Below, in pieces: positions 34,475 through 43,355 of a stretch of 64,000 bases of DNA (positions are counted from its first letter, which is position 1; each line of letters begins with the position of its first letter). Under the pieces are notes generated by a model, which saw only the letters and a list, made by a program, of their open reading frames with translations, was not told the DNA's origin and searched no databases. This DNA is from JANNAT01 sp031384605 (GTDB lineage Bacteria; Pseudomonadota; Alphaproteobacteria; Rhodobacterales; Rhodobacteraceae), in contig JANNAT010000050.1 in assembly GCA_031384605.1 (NCBI GenBank), positions 1-64,000 on the forward strand, read 5' to 3'. The position numbers and the translations under genes are program-made.

Positions 34475-35323
34475 ATGGCACTGCTCAGCTTCGAACGAAA
34501 ATACCGCGTGCCCGGTGGCACGCTCATCGGTGGCAATCTGTTCGACTTTTGGGTCGGGCCGTTCTACGTCGGTTTTTTTGGGGTCACGACGTTTTTCTTC
34601 GCGGCCCTTGGAACTTTACTGATCTTTTATGGCGCGGCGATGGGGCCAACCTGGAACCCTTGGCTGATTTCGATCAACCCGCCCCCAATTGAAAACGGGT
34701 TGGGGTTTGCACCGCTGATGCAAGGCGGTCTTTGGCAGATTATCACCGTTTGTGCGGTTGCAGCTTTCATCAGCTGGGCGCTGCGCGAGGTTGAAATTGC
34801 CCGCAAACTGGGGATTGGCCTGCATGTTCCAGCGGCCTTTGGAGTGGCAATCTTTGCCTATGTCACACTGGTTGTGATCCGTCCGATGCTGATGGGCGCG
34901 TGGGGATATGCGTTTCCTTATGGCATCTTCAGCCATCTCGATTGGGTGTCAAACACTGGCTATCAATATGGCAACTTTCACTACAATCCTGCCCACATGG
35001 TTGCTGTAACCTTTTTCTTCACCACCACGTTGGCCTTGGCACTACACGGCGGTCTGATCCTTTCGGCCGCGAACCCACCAAAAGGGCAGCTGATGAAAAC
35101 GCCCGACCACGAGGACACGTTCTTTCGCGATCTGATCGGCTATTCGGTAGGCACATTGGGCATCCACCGCGTCGGCCTGCTATTGGCGCTGAATGCGGGG
35201 TTCTGGAGTGCGATCTGCATCGTTATCTCGGGCACTATCTGGTTTGATCAGTGGATAAACTGGTGGGACTGGTGGCTGCAACTGCCCTTCTGGGCCGATA
35301 TTCCTGGAGGCGTAAATGGCTGA
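34475..35323 (+). CDS. pufL: Photosynthetic reaction centre L subunit
   Basis: 282 residues with five membrane segments: FERKYRVPGGTLIGGNLFDF at the start, WGYAFPYGIFSHLDWVSNTG around the special-pair histidine, and LALALHGGLILSAANP with an iron-ligand histidine. Binds Bchl, bacteriopheophytin and QA/QB-site components. Overlaps pufM by 8 bp. Confidence 0.99.
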   Translation: MALLSFERKYRVPGGTLIGGNLFDFWVGPFYVGFFGVTTFFFAALGTLLIFYGAAMGPTWNPWLISINPPPIENGLGFAPLMQGGLWQIITVCAVAAFISWALREVEIARKLGIGLHVPAAFGVAIFAYVTLVVIRPMLMGAWGYAFPYGIFSHLDWVSNTGYQYGNFHYNPAHMVAVTFFFTTTLALALHGGLILSAANPPKGQLMKTPDHEDTFFRDLIGYSVGTLGIHRVGLLLALNAGFWSAICIVISGTIWFDQWINWWDWWLQLPFWADIPGGVNG

Positions 35324-36239
35324 GTATCAAAACATCTTTACCCAAGTGCAGGTGCGCGCCGCGCCCGAGATGGGCATGGTTGAAAACGTTGATCTGGGCA
35401 ACCGGACGAAAAGTGCCAGCTATTCCAATCTGATGGGCTGGTTTGGCAACGCACAGCTGGGGCCGATCTATCTGGGCACTTTCGGTGTGATCAGTTTGGC
35501 CACCGGGGCGATCTGGTTCATGATCATCGGCGCACATTTCTGGCAGGTTGCCGGATATAATCCAGCTGTGTTCATGCGCGATCTGTTCTGGATGTCGCTT
35601 GAACCACCGGGTGCTGAATGGGGTCTGCGAATTCCGCCAATGCAGGAAGGCGGGTTGTTCCTGCTGGCCGGGTTCTTCTTTCTGATCTCGTTGTCCACAT
35701 GGTGGGTGCGCACTTATCTGCGTGCAGAGGCTTTGGGCATGGGCAAACACGTTGCCTGGGCCTTTGCAGCGGCGATCTGGCTGGTGTTAGTGCTGGGCCT
35801 TATCCGCCCGGTGATGATGGGATCATGGTCAGAAGCCGTGCCTTATGGCATCTTCCCGCATCTGGATTGGACGAACCTGTTTTCGCTGACCTATGGCAAC
35901 CTGTTTTACAATCCCTTCCACGCGCTTTCGATTGTCTTCCTGTATGGATCGGCCGTGCTGTTTGCGATGCACGGGGCGACCATTCTTTCGGTCACCCGGC
36001 TGGGGGGCGACCGCGAGCTGGAACAGATCGTCGATCGTGGCACTGCATCCGAACGGGCGGCTTTGTTCTGGCGCTGGACCATGGGGTTCAATGCCACGAT
36101 GGAAGGCATTCACCGCTGGGCCTGGTGGTTTGCGGTGTTGGTGCCGATCACGGGTGGCATTGGCATTCTTTTGACTGGAACAGTTGTTGATAACTGGTTT
36201 GTCTGGGCGCAGGTCCACGGCTATGCCCCGCCGGATTGA
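35316..36239 (+). CDS. pufM: Photosynthetic reaction centre M subunit
   Basis: 307 residues, five membrane segments: AEYQNIFTQVQVRAAPEMG, AVPYGIFPHLDWTNLFSLTY with the special-pair His, and LFAMHGATILSVTRLGGDRE with Fe ligands. There is no pufC after it; pufX follows, as in Rhodobacter. Confidence 0.99.
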   Translation: MAEYQNIFTQVQVRAAPEMGMVENVDLGNRTKSASYSNLMGWFGNAQLGPIYLGTFGVISLATGAIWFMIIGAHFWQVAGYNPAVFMRDLFWMSLEPPGAEWGLRIPPMQEGGLFLLAGFFFLISLSTWWVRTYLRAEALGMGKHVAWAFAAAIWLVLVLGLIRPVMMGSWSEAVPYGIFPHLDWTNLFSLTYGNLFYNPFHALSIVFLYGSAVLFAMHGATILSVTRLGGDRELEQIVDRGTASERAALFWRWTMGFNATMEGIHRWAWWFAVLVPITGGIGILLTGTVVDNWFVWAQVHGYAPPD

Positions 36240-36259
36240 TCGGGAAAAGGAGCACTATC

Positions 36260-36490
36260 ATGGCAGAAAAATTCTACGGTGACATCAGCGAAACCATGGC
36301 AATGCGGGTTTGGGTATTGTCGCAAATGCTGCGCGGTATGGGTTGGGCGGCCCTGGGAACCCTGATTGTCGGTGGCATATTGCTGGCCATCTGGGGCGTA
36401 GGTTTGCTGTTGCCGCAAGCCAGCAAGGAAGCTCCATCACCATACACCTTGCAACTGGAAATCACGGCACCGCTGTTGCAAACGGTTTAG
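36260..36490 (+). CDS. pufX: PufX, RC-LH1 ring-opening protein
   Basis: 76 residues with one glycine-rich membrane helix (MLRGMGWAALGTLIVGGILL, ~residues 26-45) and a C-terminus LLPQASKEAPSPYT very like R. capsulatus PufX. PufX keeps a gap in the LH1 ring for quinone exchange and promotes RC-LH1 dimers in some species. ATG at 36260 is set by AGGAG ten bases upstream. Sequence diverges quickly, so identification rests on position, size and these motifs. Confidence 0.93.
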   Translation: MAEKFYGDISETMAMRVWVLSQMLRGMGWAALGTLIVGGILLAIWGVGLLLPQASKEAPSPYTLQLEITAPLLQTV

Positions 36491-36502
36491 CAGATCCTGT
36501 TT

Positions 36503-36522
36503 CGGGCGGCGCAAATCGCCCG
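36503..36522 (+). terminator. Hairpin at the end of puf
   Basis: CGGGCG-N8-CGCCCG, 13 bp after the pufX stop, followed by another GC-rich inverted repeat (GGGCC...GGCCC near 36539-36555). There is no U-tract, so it probably stabilises puf mRNA and lets some transcripts reach dxs. The remaining ~100 bp to dxs show nothing else. Confidence 0.5.
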
Positions 36523-36653
36523 GCATATCACGATGTTTGGGCCCAAATTCGGCCCGAACTCTGGGCATATCCATGGCCCGGTTCCCTTCCTGCCCGGCAG
36601 GAACCTGGTGCCGTGTGCAACCCACGCGGCACCCTTTTTACAGGTGAAACCCG

Positions 36654-38564
36654 ATGAGCCGGCCCCATACGCCCACCCTTGACCGCGTTCATTTTCCTGC
36701 CGATCTGCGTGGGATGTCTGACGCCGATTTGGCCCTTGTCGCGGACGAACTGCGCGCCGAAGTCATTTCGGTGGTGTCTGAAACCGGCGGGCATCTTGGA
36801 TCATCCTTGGGTGTGGTCGAACTGACAGTCGCCATTCATGCGGTGTTCAACACCCCGACGGATAAGTTGATCTGGGACGTAGGCCACCAGTGTTATCCGC
36901 ACAAAATACTGACCGGACGGCGCGAACGGATGCGAAGCCTGCGCCAAGGCGGCGGGCTGTCTGGTTTTACCAAACGATCCGAGTCTGAATACGATCCGTT
37001 TGGTGCCGCACATTCGTCAACATCAATTTCCGCCGCCTTGGGGTTTTCAGTTGGCCGCGATATGGGCCAGCCGACGGGTGATGCGATTGCCGTTATCGGT
37101 GATGGGGCCATTACCGCAGGCATGGCTTATGAAGCGATGAACGCAGCGGGCCATCTGAACAAGCGGCTGTTCGTGATCCTGAACGACAATGATATGAGCA
37201 TTGCGCCCCCGGTGGGTGCCTTGAATAAATACCTGAATGATCTGTCGGCCACTGGCCCGTTTGCATTGCTGAAGGGCATGGCCGACGGAATCGAATCAGC
37301 CTTGCCCGGCCCAATGCGCGATGGCGCGCGGCGTGCGCGGCAGCTGGTCACTGGCATGCCGGGTGGCGGGACGTTGTTTGAAGAGTTTGGCTTCAGCTAT
37401 ATCGGCCCGATTGACGGCCACGACATGCCAACCGTTCTGGCCACTTTGCGCGCTGCCAAAACCCGCGCGACGGGGCCAGTTTTGATCCATGCGATTACGG
37501 TCAAAGGCAAAGGCTATGCACCCGCCGAAAATGCCGCCGACAAATATCACGGTGTGGCCAAGTTTGATGTCATCTCGGGCACCCAAGCCAAATCAAAATC
37601 CAATGCACCCGCCTATACCAACGTGTTCGGCATGGCGCTGACAGATGAGGCTGCCCGCGACGGACGTATCGTTGCAATCACTGCTGCAATGCCATCAGGC
37701 ACTGGGCTGGACATCATGGCGCAGCGCTTTCCGTCGCGGGTGTTTGATGTGGGCATTGCCGAACAACACGGCGTCACCTTTGCCGCTGGCATGGCGGCGT
37801 CGGGCCTGAAACCCTTCGTCGCGATCTATTCCACCTTCTTGCAGCGCGGCTATGATCAGATCGTGCATGATGTCGCGCTGCAAGGCTTGCCAGTGCGCTT
37901 TGCCGTTGATCGCGCGGGGTTGGTGGGGGCCGACGGTGCCACCCATGCGGGCGCATTTGATGTGGGGTTCTTGTCGAACTTGCCCGGATTTGTGGTGATG
38001 GCGGCAGGGGACGAGGCGGAACTGGTGGATATGGTGGCCACCGCCGCCGCGCATGACGAAGGGCCCATCGCATTTCGCTATCCGCGCGGCGAAGGCGTGG
38101 GGGCGGAAATGCCCGTCCGTGGCCGGGTGTTGGAAATCGGCAAAGGCCGCGTCGTGCGCGAAGGCACCGGCGTGGCGCTGCTGTCGTTTGGCGCGCATTT
38201 GTCGGAATGCCTGCTGGCCGCCGAAGCGCTGGCACAGCTGGGCATTTCTGTGACAGTTGCCGATGCGCGGTTTGCCAAGCCCTTAGATACCGATCTGATC
38301 ACCCAATTGGCCCGACACCATCAAGCGGTGATTACAGTCGAACAAGGGGCAATGGGCGGGTTTGGCGCCCAAGTGCTGCAAAACCTGGCAAACTCTGGCG
38401 GGCTTGATCGCGGGTTGCGTCTGCGCACCATGACGCTGCCCGACCGCTTTATCGAACAAGCCAGTCCCGCGGCAATGTATGCCGATGCCCAACTGACCGC
38501 TGCCGACATCACCCGCACAGCGCAAGCCGTTCTGGGGCTGGGCGAGAAAATACTGCAGGCCTGA
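36654..38564 (+). CDS. dxs: 1-deoxy-D-xylulose-5-phosphate synthase
   Basis: 636 residues, full length. Thiamine-diphosphate motif AVIGDGAITAGMAYEAMNAA...NDNDMS, N-terminal GHLGSSLGVVELTVAIH with catalytic His, and transketolase-type GIAEQHGVTFAAGMA. Makes DXP, the first intermediate of the MEP isoprenoid pathway feeding carotenoids and the phytyl tail. The same pufX-dxs order is known from Rhodobacter. Confidence 0.97.
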   Translation: MSRPHTPTLDRVHFPADLRGMSDADLALVADELRAEVISVVSETGGHLGSSLGVVELTVAIHAVFNTPTDKLIWDVGHQCYPHKILTGRRERMRSLRQGGGLSGFTKRSESEYDPFGAAHSSTSISAALGFSVGRDMGQPTGDAIAVIGDGAITAGMAYEAMNAAGHLNKRLFVILNDNDMSIAPPVGALNKYLNDLSATGPFALLKGMADGIESALPGPMRDGARRARQLVTGMPGGGTLFEEFGFSYIGPIDGHDMPTVLATLRAAKTRATGPVLIHAITVKGKGYAPAENAADKYHGVAKFDVISGTQAKSKSNAPAYTNVFGMALTDEAARDGRIVAITAAMPSGTGLDIMAQRFPSRVFDVGIAEQHGVTFAAGMAASGLKPFVAIYSTFLQRGYDQIVHDVALQGLPVRFAVDRAGLVGADGATHAGAFDVGFLSNLPGFVVMAAGDEAELVDMVATAAAHDEGPIAFRYPRGEGVGAEMPVRGRVLEIGKGRVVREGTGVALLSFGAHLSECLLAAEALAQLGISVTVADARFAKPLDTDLITQLARHHQAVITVEQGAMGGFGAQVLQNLANSGGLDRGLRLRTMTLPDRFIEQASPAAMYADAQLTAADITRTAQAVLGLGEKILQA

Positions 38565-38624
38565 GCGGGCCTGTTGCCAACATTGCATTTTTGAAAGTCA
38601 CCACGCTATTTTGACAGGGCTACC

Positions 38625-38825
38625 ATGACGCCTGAAACCCTAGGACAGGCCATATCCATCCGACGCAAACTGACGGGGCTGACCCAGTCAGATTTGGCGG
38701 CTACCCTTGGCGTAACCCGACAATTGATCGGCGAGCTGGAACGCGGCAAACCTGGAATCCGGTTGCAGGTGGCCCTGCAGGCTTGCATTACCTTGGGACT
38801 GTTTTTGCGGATTGATGCGACCTGA
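38625..38825 (+). CDS. Small XRE/HipB-like HTH protein
   Basis: 66 residues, essentially one helix-turn-helix: LTQSDLAATLGVTRQLIGELERGKPG (in parts, residues ~18-43). The pattern fits orphan HipB/y4mF-type regulators. No hipA-like toxin gene is adjacent. It lies 60 bp after dxs and is separated from the convergent cycA by a shared terminator. Its targets are unknown. Confidence 0.8.
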   Translation: MTPETLGQAISIRRKLTGLTQSDLAATLGVTRQLIGELERGKPGIRLQVALQACITLGLFLRIDAT

Positions 38826-38846
38826 GCCTGCAAAACGGTCGAATAC

Positions 38847-38875
38847 AAAAGGCCCCCGCAAAGCGAGGGCCTTTG
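38847..38875. terminator. Bidirectional terminator between the HTH gene and cycA
   Basis: AAAGGCCC (38848-38855) pairs with GGGCCTTT (38867-38874). The flanking A/T runs give a U-tract on both strands, so it can stop transcription of the HTH gene and of the long bchF-cycA run. Confidence 0.88.
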
Positions 38876-38892
38876 ACCAAGCTCGCGATAAA

Positions 38893-39333
38893 TCAGTTCG
38901 CCGCTGGAACCACTGGTGGCGCAAGCGACACAAGATAGGCGTAAACATCAGCGGCCATTTCGGCATTCTTCACTTTGAACGCCATTTTTCCCTTGGCTGA
39001 CTTGTCGTTCAACTGGGTTTTCAAGAACTTTTGCGGATCCTGAACATATTCGACAAACTTGACTTCATCCCAGATAAGGCCAGCGGCCCCCGCGGCGACG
39101 ATCGACTCGCCGTATTTGAATTCGGGATAAGATCCCGCGACGCGACCGATCACACCATAAAGGTTAGGCCCGGTTTTCGATGCCTTGCCCGCCAAAACCT
39201 TGCCATCGGCATCAGCCACAACGTGGCAGGCCTGACATTGTTTGAATACGGCTTCACCCTTGGCCGCATCGCCTTCGGCCAAAGCCGGCGCGGTTGTTGC
39301 CATCAAAGCAAGCATTGCTAGTTTCAGTTTCAT
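38893..39333 (-). CDS. cycA: Cytochrome c2
   Basis: 146 residues with a signal peptide (MKLKLAMLALMATTAPALA), haem-binding CQACH (~residues 34-38), GPNLYGVIGRVAG and a Met axial ligand in KGKMAFKVK. It is the likely periplasmic electron carrier between cytochrome bc1 and the reaction centre, needed because no pufC is present. The start at 39333 is set by the signal peptide and an upstream GGGAGA. Confidence 0.95.
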   Translation of the reverse strand: MKLKLAMLALMATTAPALAEGDAAKGEAVFKQCQACHVVADADGKVLAGKASKTGPNLYGVIGRVAGSYPEFKYGESIVAAGAAGLIWDEVKFVEYVQDPQKFLKTQLNDKSAKGKMAFKVKNAEMAADVYAYLVSLAPPVVPAAN

Positions 39334-39400
39334 CGGGATCTCCCTGTTTCGCCCTGATGTAGATGTAGTTACAGTATATGTGGATCGTTTTATTGCGCGG

Positions 39401-40612
39401 TCAAGCCACCGCATGCGCCAGTGCGCACCGTTGCCACAAAGCCGCCAACGCCGTTACCAGATGGTCGATATCGGCATCAGAGTGGAACGGCGATGGGGTG
39501 ATGCGCAGCCGTTCAGTGCCTTTGGCAACCGTCGGATAGTTGATCGGTTGCACATAGATCCCCCAATCGCGCATCAAGATATCGCTGATCTGGCGGCATT
39601 TTACCGGATCACCGATCATCACCGGAATGATGTGGCTGTCATTGGCCATATGCGGAATTCCCAACCTGTCCAGTTTGGCGCGCAGCTTGGCCACCTGAAG
39701 TTGCTGCAGTTTGCGTTCGACATCCGAGATTTTCAGGTGCTGAATAGACGCCGTTGCCGCCGCCGCAATGGCCGGGGGCAGGGCGGTGGTAAAGATGAAC
39801 CCGGATGCAAAACTGCGGATGAAATCACACATCGGGGCCGACCCGGTGATATAGCCGCCCACCACCCCAAACGCCTTGCCCAACGTGCCCTCAATCAGGT
39901 CAATCTGATCGGCCAGCCCTTCGCGTTCTGAAACACCACCGCCGCGCGGGCCATACATGCCCACGGCGTGAACCTCGTCGATATAAGTCATCGCACCATG
40001 CGCACGCGCCACTTGCACGATTTCCTTGATCGGTGCGATATCGCCGTCCATCGAATAGACCGATTCGAACGCCACAATCTTGGGCCGATCACCCACGGCC
40101 GCCAGTTTGCGGTCCAGATCGCGCCAATCGTTGTGCTTCCAGATCACTTTATCCGCGCGCGAATGCCGCACACCTTCGATCATCGAGGCGTGATTGCCCG
40201 CATCCGACAAAATCACCACATTGGGAATGCGCGACCCCAATGTCGACAGCGCCGCCCAGTTCGATACATAGCCCGAGGTGAACAACAGCGCCGCGTCTTT
40301 GCCGTGCAGATCGGCCAGTTCCGCCTCTAGCAGCAGGTGGTTGTGGTTGGTGCCCGAAATATTGCGCGTGCCCCCGGCCCCCGTGCCGCAAGCCTGCACA
40401 CAATCAACCATCGCTTGCACAACGGCCGGATGCTGACCCATGCCAAGATAATCGTTGGAACACCAAACGGTGATGTCCTTCACCTCGCCGTCTTTGTGAT
40501 TGGCGGCGCGGGGAAATTCGCCACGCTTACGCTCCAGCTCGGCGAAGGTGCGGTAATTGCCTTCGGCCTTCAGCGTGTCGATCTGGGCGCGGAAAATGCT
40601 GTCAAAGTCCAT
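39401..40612 (-). CDS. hemA: 5-aminolevulinate synthase
   Basis: 403 residues, alpha-oxoamine synthase family. VWCSNDYLGMGQHP, GTGAGGTRNISGTNHNH and the PLP-lysine motif EGTLGKAFGVVGG are intact. Condenses glycine and succinyl-CoA, the first step of tetrapyrrole synthesis in alphaproteobacteria. ATG at 40612 (MDFDSIF) is preferred: GAGGA lies seven bases upstream. An ATG four codons earlier (40624) is possible. It overlaps puhE by about 11 bp. Confidence 0.96.
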   Translation of the reverse strand: MDFDSIFRAQIDTLKAEGNYRTFAELERKRGEFPRAANHKDGEVKDITVWCSNDYLGMGQHPAVVQAMVDCVQACGTGAGGTRNISGTNHNHLLLEAELADLHGKDAALLFTSGYVSNWAALSTLGSRIPNVVILSDAGNHASMIEGVRHSRADKVIWKHNDWRDLDRKLAAVGDRPKIVAFESVYSMDGDIAPIKEIVQVARAHGAMTYIDEVHAVGMYGPRGGGVSEREGLADQIDLIEGTLGKAFGVVGGYITGSAPMCDFIRSFASGFIFTTALPPAIAAAATASIQHLKISDVERKLQQLQVAKLRAKLDRLGIPHMANDSHIIPVMIGDPVKCRQISDILMRDWGIYVQPINYPTVAKGTERLRITPSPFHSDADIDHLVTALAALWQRCALAHAVA

Positions 40613-41417
40613 TGGCGTCCTCATGCAGGCGGTCTTTAGATTGCGTTTTGCGGGCTGGCATCATCCAGCGCCACAGCTTTTCATCGGGCAAAGGTAGCAC
40701 CATGAACCAATGTTCAAGCAGTGCCAGCAAGCAAAGGCAGGTTAGCAAAGCATAACCTACCGTCATTGCGGGTGTATCGACATTTATCGCACGTTCCAAG
40801 AGCAGGGCTGATGCAACCGTCAGCGCCGAAACCGAGATTGGGAACATCGCGGTGATCCGGCCATAACGAAAATGGCTGGGCAGATGCGACAAGGGTTTGG
40901 GCAGAAACTGGGTATTGATGCGGGGCACGCCAAAAAACAGGTTCAACTTGGCCGAAATGCGCGCAAAGAACAGCAAGCCAAAGGTGGCAAATGCAAACGG
41001 GTTTTCTGCGTTTGAAGACGCTGTGCCCAACAAAACCAGTGTCGCAATCAAGGCCAGTTCGTGCCATGCAATGGTACCAACGGCGCGCCAGAACCGGTCT
41101 TTGGTTGTAACAAACGGTGGGCAGGGTTCACGGTTGGGCCCGGTGATCACGCCAGACAGAAACGCCAGTTCAATCCAGCCCCACATCGCAATTGCGGCAA
41201 AAAAAGCCAGATAAATGCCTGTCGGCGATAGATCAGCCAAAGACGCCTGTGCTGCAACAAACCCGACAATTAGCAAAGGCAGCCCGATGATCACCGAATT
41301 AAGGTGATCCTGCGCTGTGCCATTGTCGGCCACACGCACGCGCCAAAGGATGATTCCGGTGGAAAACCACCACAAGAACAAAGCTATCAGCGCTGCCAAC
41401 CAGGGGCTGTCACTCAT
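40602..41417 (-). CDS. puhE: PuhE, photosynthetic complex assembly protein
   Basis: 271 residues with about seven membrane segments: ALIALFLWWFSTGIILWRV, LIVGFVAAQASL, WIELAFLSGVITGP and LNLFFGVPRINTQFLPKPLS, the most conserved stretch. PuhE modulates bacteriochlorophyll production and core assembly in R. capsulatus. It sits between acsF and hemA, as in other Rhodobacteraceae. Confidence 0.92.
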   Translation of the reverse strand: MSDSPWLAALIALFLWWFSTGIILWRVRVADNGTAQDHLNSVIIGLPLLIVGFVAAQASLADLSPTGIYLAFFAAIAMWGWIELAFLSGVITGPNREPCPPFVTTKDRFWRAVGTIAWHELALIATLVLLGTASSNAENPFAFATFGLLFFARISAKLNLFFGVPRINTQFLPKPLSHLPSHFRYGRITAMFPISVSALTVASALLLERAINVDTPAMTVGYALLTCLCLLALLEHWFMVLPLPDEKLWRWMMPARKTQSKDRLHEDANGL

Positions 41418-41462
41418 GGCCGATGGCCTTGCCAAGATGGCTGGGTATGGACCAAGTTATGG

Positions 41463-42566
41463 TCAATAGACCGGTTCCATCCGCACGTTCTTTGGCGGCT
41501 GACTTTTAATAACCGGAATGGTGTATATCGCAACAAACGCATAAAGCGCGGTTGTCCCGGCCGCCATTTTTCCAAACCAACCCGAAATGCCGCCCTTACG
41601 CTTGGCCGTATCCATTCGGCCAAAGGCATCGCGCATCCGGCGCAAGTTTGGCAGCCAGCGCGGATGGTCAATGTCAATTTCAATCGGGAACACTTGGCGG
41701 GCAATAGCGCTGGTCTTGCGGAACACCTCTTGGTCATACCATTCGATATCAACGCCAAGGGCCTTGTGAAACTCGGGCCGGGCATGATCGCGCACAAACA
41801 TCGTGGAATAAACCGCGTTCAAAAAGAACCGGATCCACAGTTTGTTGGCGAAACTGGTGGTCAGTTTCGGATCGGTGCGCATCAGCAGGGCAAAGGCCTC
41901 ACCATGGCTGAACTCATCGTTGCACCATTCCTTGAACCATTTGAAAATCGGGTGAAACCGCTTGTCAGGGTTCGCCTCAAGGTGCCGATAAATCGTAATG
42001 TATCGCGCATAGCCGATTTTTTCAGACAGATAGGTGGCGTAATAGATGAACTTGGGCCGGAAATAGGTGTATTTCTTGGCCTTGGTTAAAAACCCCAGGT
42101 TCACCGCAACGCCCGCCTCACGCAGGGCATCGTTGATGAAACCGGCATGGCGGGCTTCGTCGCGGGCCATGTAGTTGAACAGCTCGCAGATATCGGGGTT
42201 GGTGCCGCGGCGTTTCATTTCCTTATACAGCACACAGCCCGAAAATTCGGCGGTGCAGGACGATACCAGAAAGTCGATAAACTCACGCCGCAGTTTGGGT
42301 TCCATACCGTCCCAATTGGCATCCCATTCCGTCCATTCGACCGATTTCTTGAAATGGCCCTTGTTCGGATCAGACTTCATCTGCGCAATCAACGCATCCC
42401 ATTCGCGGCGCACCGGGGTGACATCGACCTTGTCCATTTCATCGAAATCAGTGGTGTAAAATCGTGGGTTCAGCAGTGTGGTTTCGGTGGCCATCGCGGT
42501 GGTGTCGGTCACCGGCGACGACTTATCAATGTCGTCGTAGAACACATCTTTTGGTGTGGCGTTCAT
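41463..42566 (-). CDS. acsF: Mg-protoporphyrin IX monomethyl ester oxidative cyclase (O2-dependent)
   Basis: 367-residue diiron protein. The two EX2H iron motifs occur in ARDEARHAGFINDA and NDEFSHGEAFALL, with LLNPRFYTTDFDEM near the start. It forms ring E using O2. With no bchE in this window, Bchl synthesis may depend on O2 at this step. It overlaps bciE by 4 bp. Confidence 0.98.
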   Translation of the reverse strand: MNATPKDVFYDDIDKSSPVTDTTAMATETTLLNPRFYTTDFDEMDKVDVTPVRREWDALIAQMKSDPNKGHFKKSVEWTEWDANWDGMEPKLRREFIDFLVSSCTAEFSGCVLYKEMKRRGTNPDICELFNYMARDEARHAGFINDALREAGVAVNLGFLTKAKKYTYFRPKFIYYATYLSEKIGYARYITIYRHLEANPDKRFHPIFKWFKEWCNDEFSHGEAFALLMRTDPKLTTSFANKLWIRFFLNAVYSTMFVRDHARPEFHKALGVDIEWYDQEVFRKTSAIARQVFPIEIDIDHPRWLPNLRRMRDAFGRMDTAKRKGGISGWFGKMAAGTTALYAFVAIYTIPVIKSQPPKNVRMEPVY

Positions 42567-42859
42567 AGCGTCACCTCATCGGAAAACGAAAATTCGCACA
42601 GTTCCATGATGCCAAAATCACCGGTCATCCGGGTCCACAGGCGTTCTATTGCGGACGCACGGGTGATTGTTGCATCGCGGTCTTCGACAATCAATTCGCC
42701 GTAAGCCGCCAGAATCGGTTTCCCATGCACATGCACTTCATCGCCCGGATAAACCACTGCCCCATTGTTAAACCGAACATGGGCGTGAAAGCTTTCGAAA
42801 CGATGGCTTACCTCGACGGTGCAGGGCACCTGTTCGGATGTTTTGCTGAATAAACCCAT
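42563..42859 (-). CDS. bciE: BciE, accessory subunit of the oxidative cyclase
   Basis: 98 residues, no signal peptide or membrane segment: CTVEVSHRFESFHAHVRFNN, a PGDEVHVHG turn and a C-terminal GDFGIMELCEFSFSDEV. The small gene immediately before acsF in alphaproteobacteria encodes BciE, which the cyclase needs in place of cyanobacterial Ycf54. Assigned from position, size and pattern. Confidence 0.82.
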   Translation of the reverse strand: MGLFSKTSEQVPCTVEVSHRFESFHAHVRFNNGAVVYPGDEVHVHGKPILAAYGELIVEDRDATITRASAIERLWTRMTGDFGIMELCEFSFSDEVTL

Positions 42860-42897
42860 GATTTCGTTCCCATTCTTCGTTGTCCCAGCCGTGGACG

Positions 42898-43347
42898 TTA
42901 TTGTGCCATGAGCCGTTCGAACGCAGCCCTGTTGTCTGACCCGAATGCGCCTAACTCAACGCTCCAACCGGTATAATCATCAACCGCAGCCAGGCGGCCA
43001 TTGGCATATTCCACAATACGCAAAGGCTTCAATTTGTCCACGCCAGCCGTCAGTCTTGCCCGTTCCATCCCGTTCTGGATGACAGTTATAAAGCCGCCAT
43101 GCGGAAGGTCCATCAAGACGGTGCCATCCATCGCCAGAACCGTCACTGCCTGCGCGCCACCACCTTGAAGAAGGATCGTGCGTTCCGCCACAACAGCCGC
43201 ATCGGCAGGGGTGCCCACACGATCACGGCCCGTCAGAACCGAAAACCCTACCAAGGCAATCGTCGCCAGCACCAGCGCAAGCATCCCCAGCAACAACGGC
43301 TTGGGGATCATGTCCGGTTTTGCGGTTGGGGCGGCTTTTGGTGTCAT
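42898..43347 (-). CDS. puhC: PuhC, photosynthetic complex assembly protein
   Basis: 149 residues: a short cytoplasmic tail, one membrane helix (LLLGMLALVLATIALVGFSV, ~residues 18-37) and a periplasmic domain with TVLAMDGTVLMDLPHGGFITV and ending in AFGSDNRAAFERLMAQ. PuhC is needed for normal RC-LH1 assembly. It follows puhB by 8 bp. Confidence 0.92.
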   Translation of the reverse strand: MTPKAAPTAKPDMIPKPLLLGMLALVLATIALVGFSVLTGRDRVGTPADAAVVAERTILLQGGGAQAVTVLAMDGTVLMDLPHGGFITVIQNGMERARLTAGVDKLKPLRIVEYANGRLAAVDDYTGWSVELGAFGSDNRAAFERLMAQ

Positions 43348-43355
43348 GGCAGGCC

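Noticed and set aside
39346..39380. Possible PpsR box between hemA and cycA (TGT-N12-AGT near 39358)
   Set aside because: The second half does not match ACA and the site has no partner box; chance level in AT-rich DNA.
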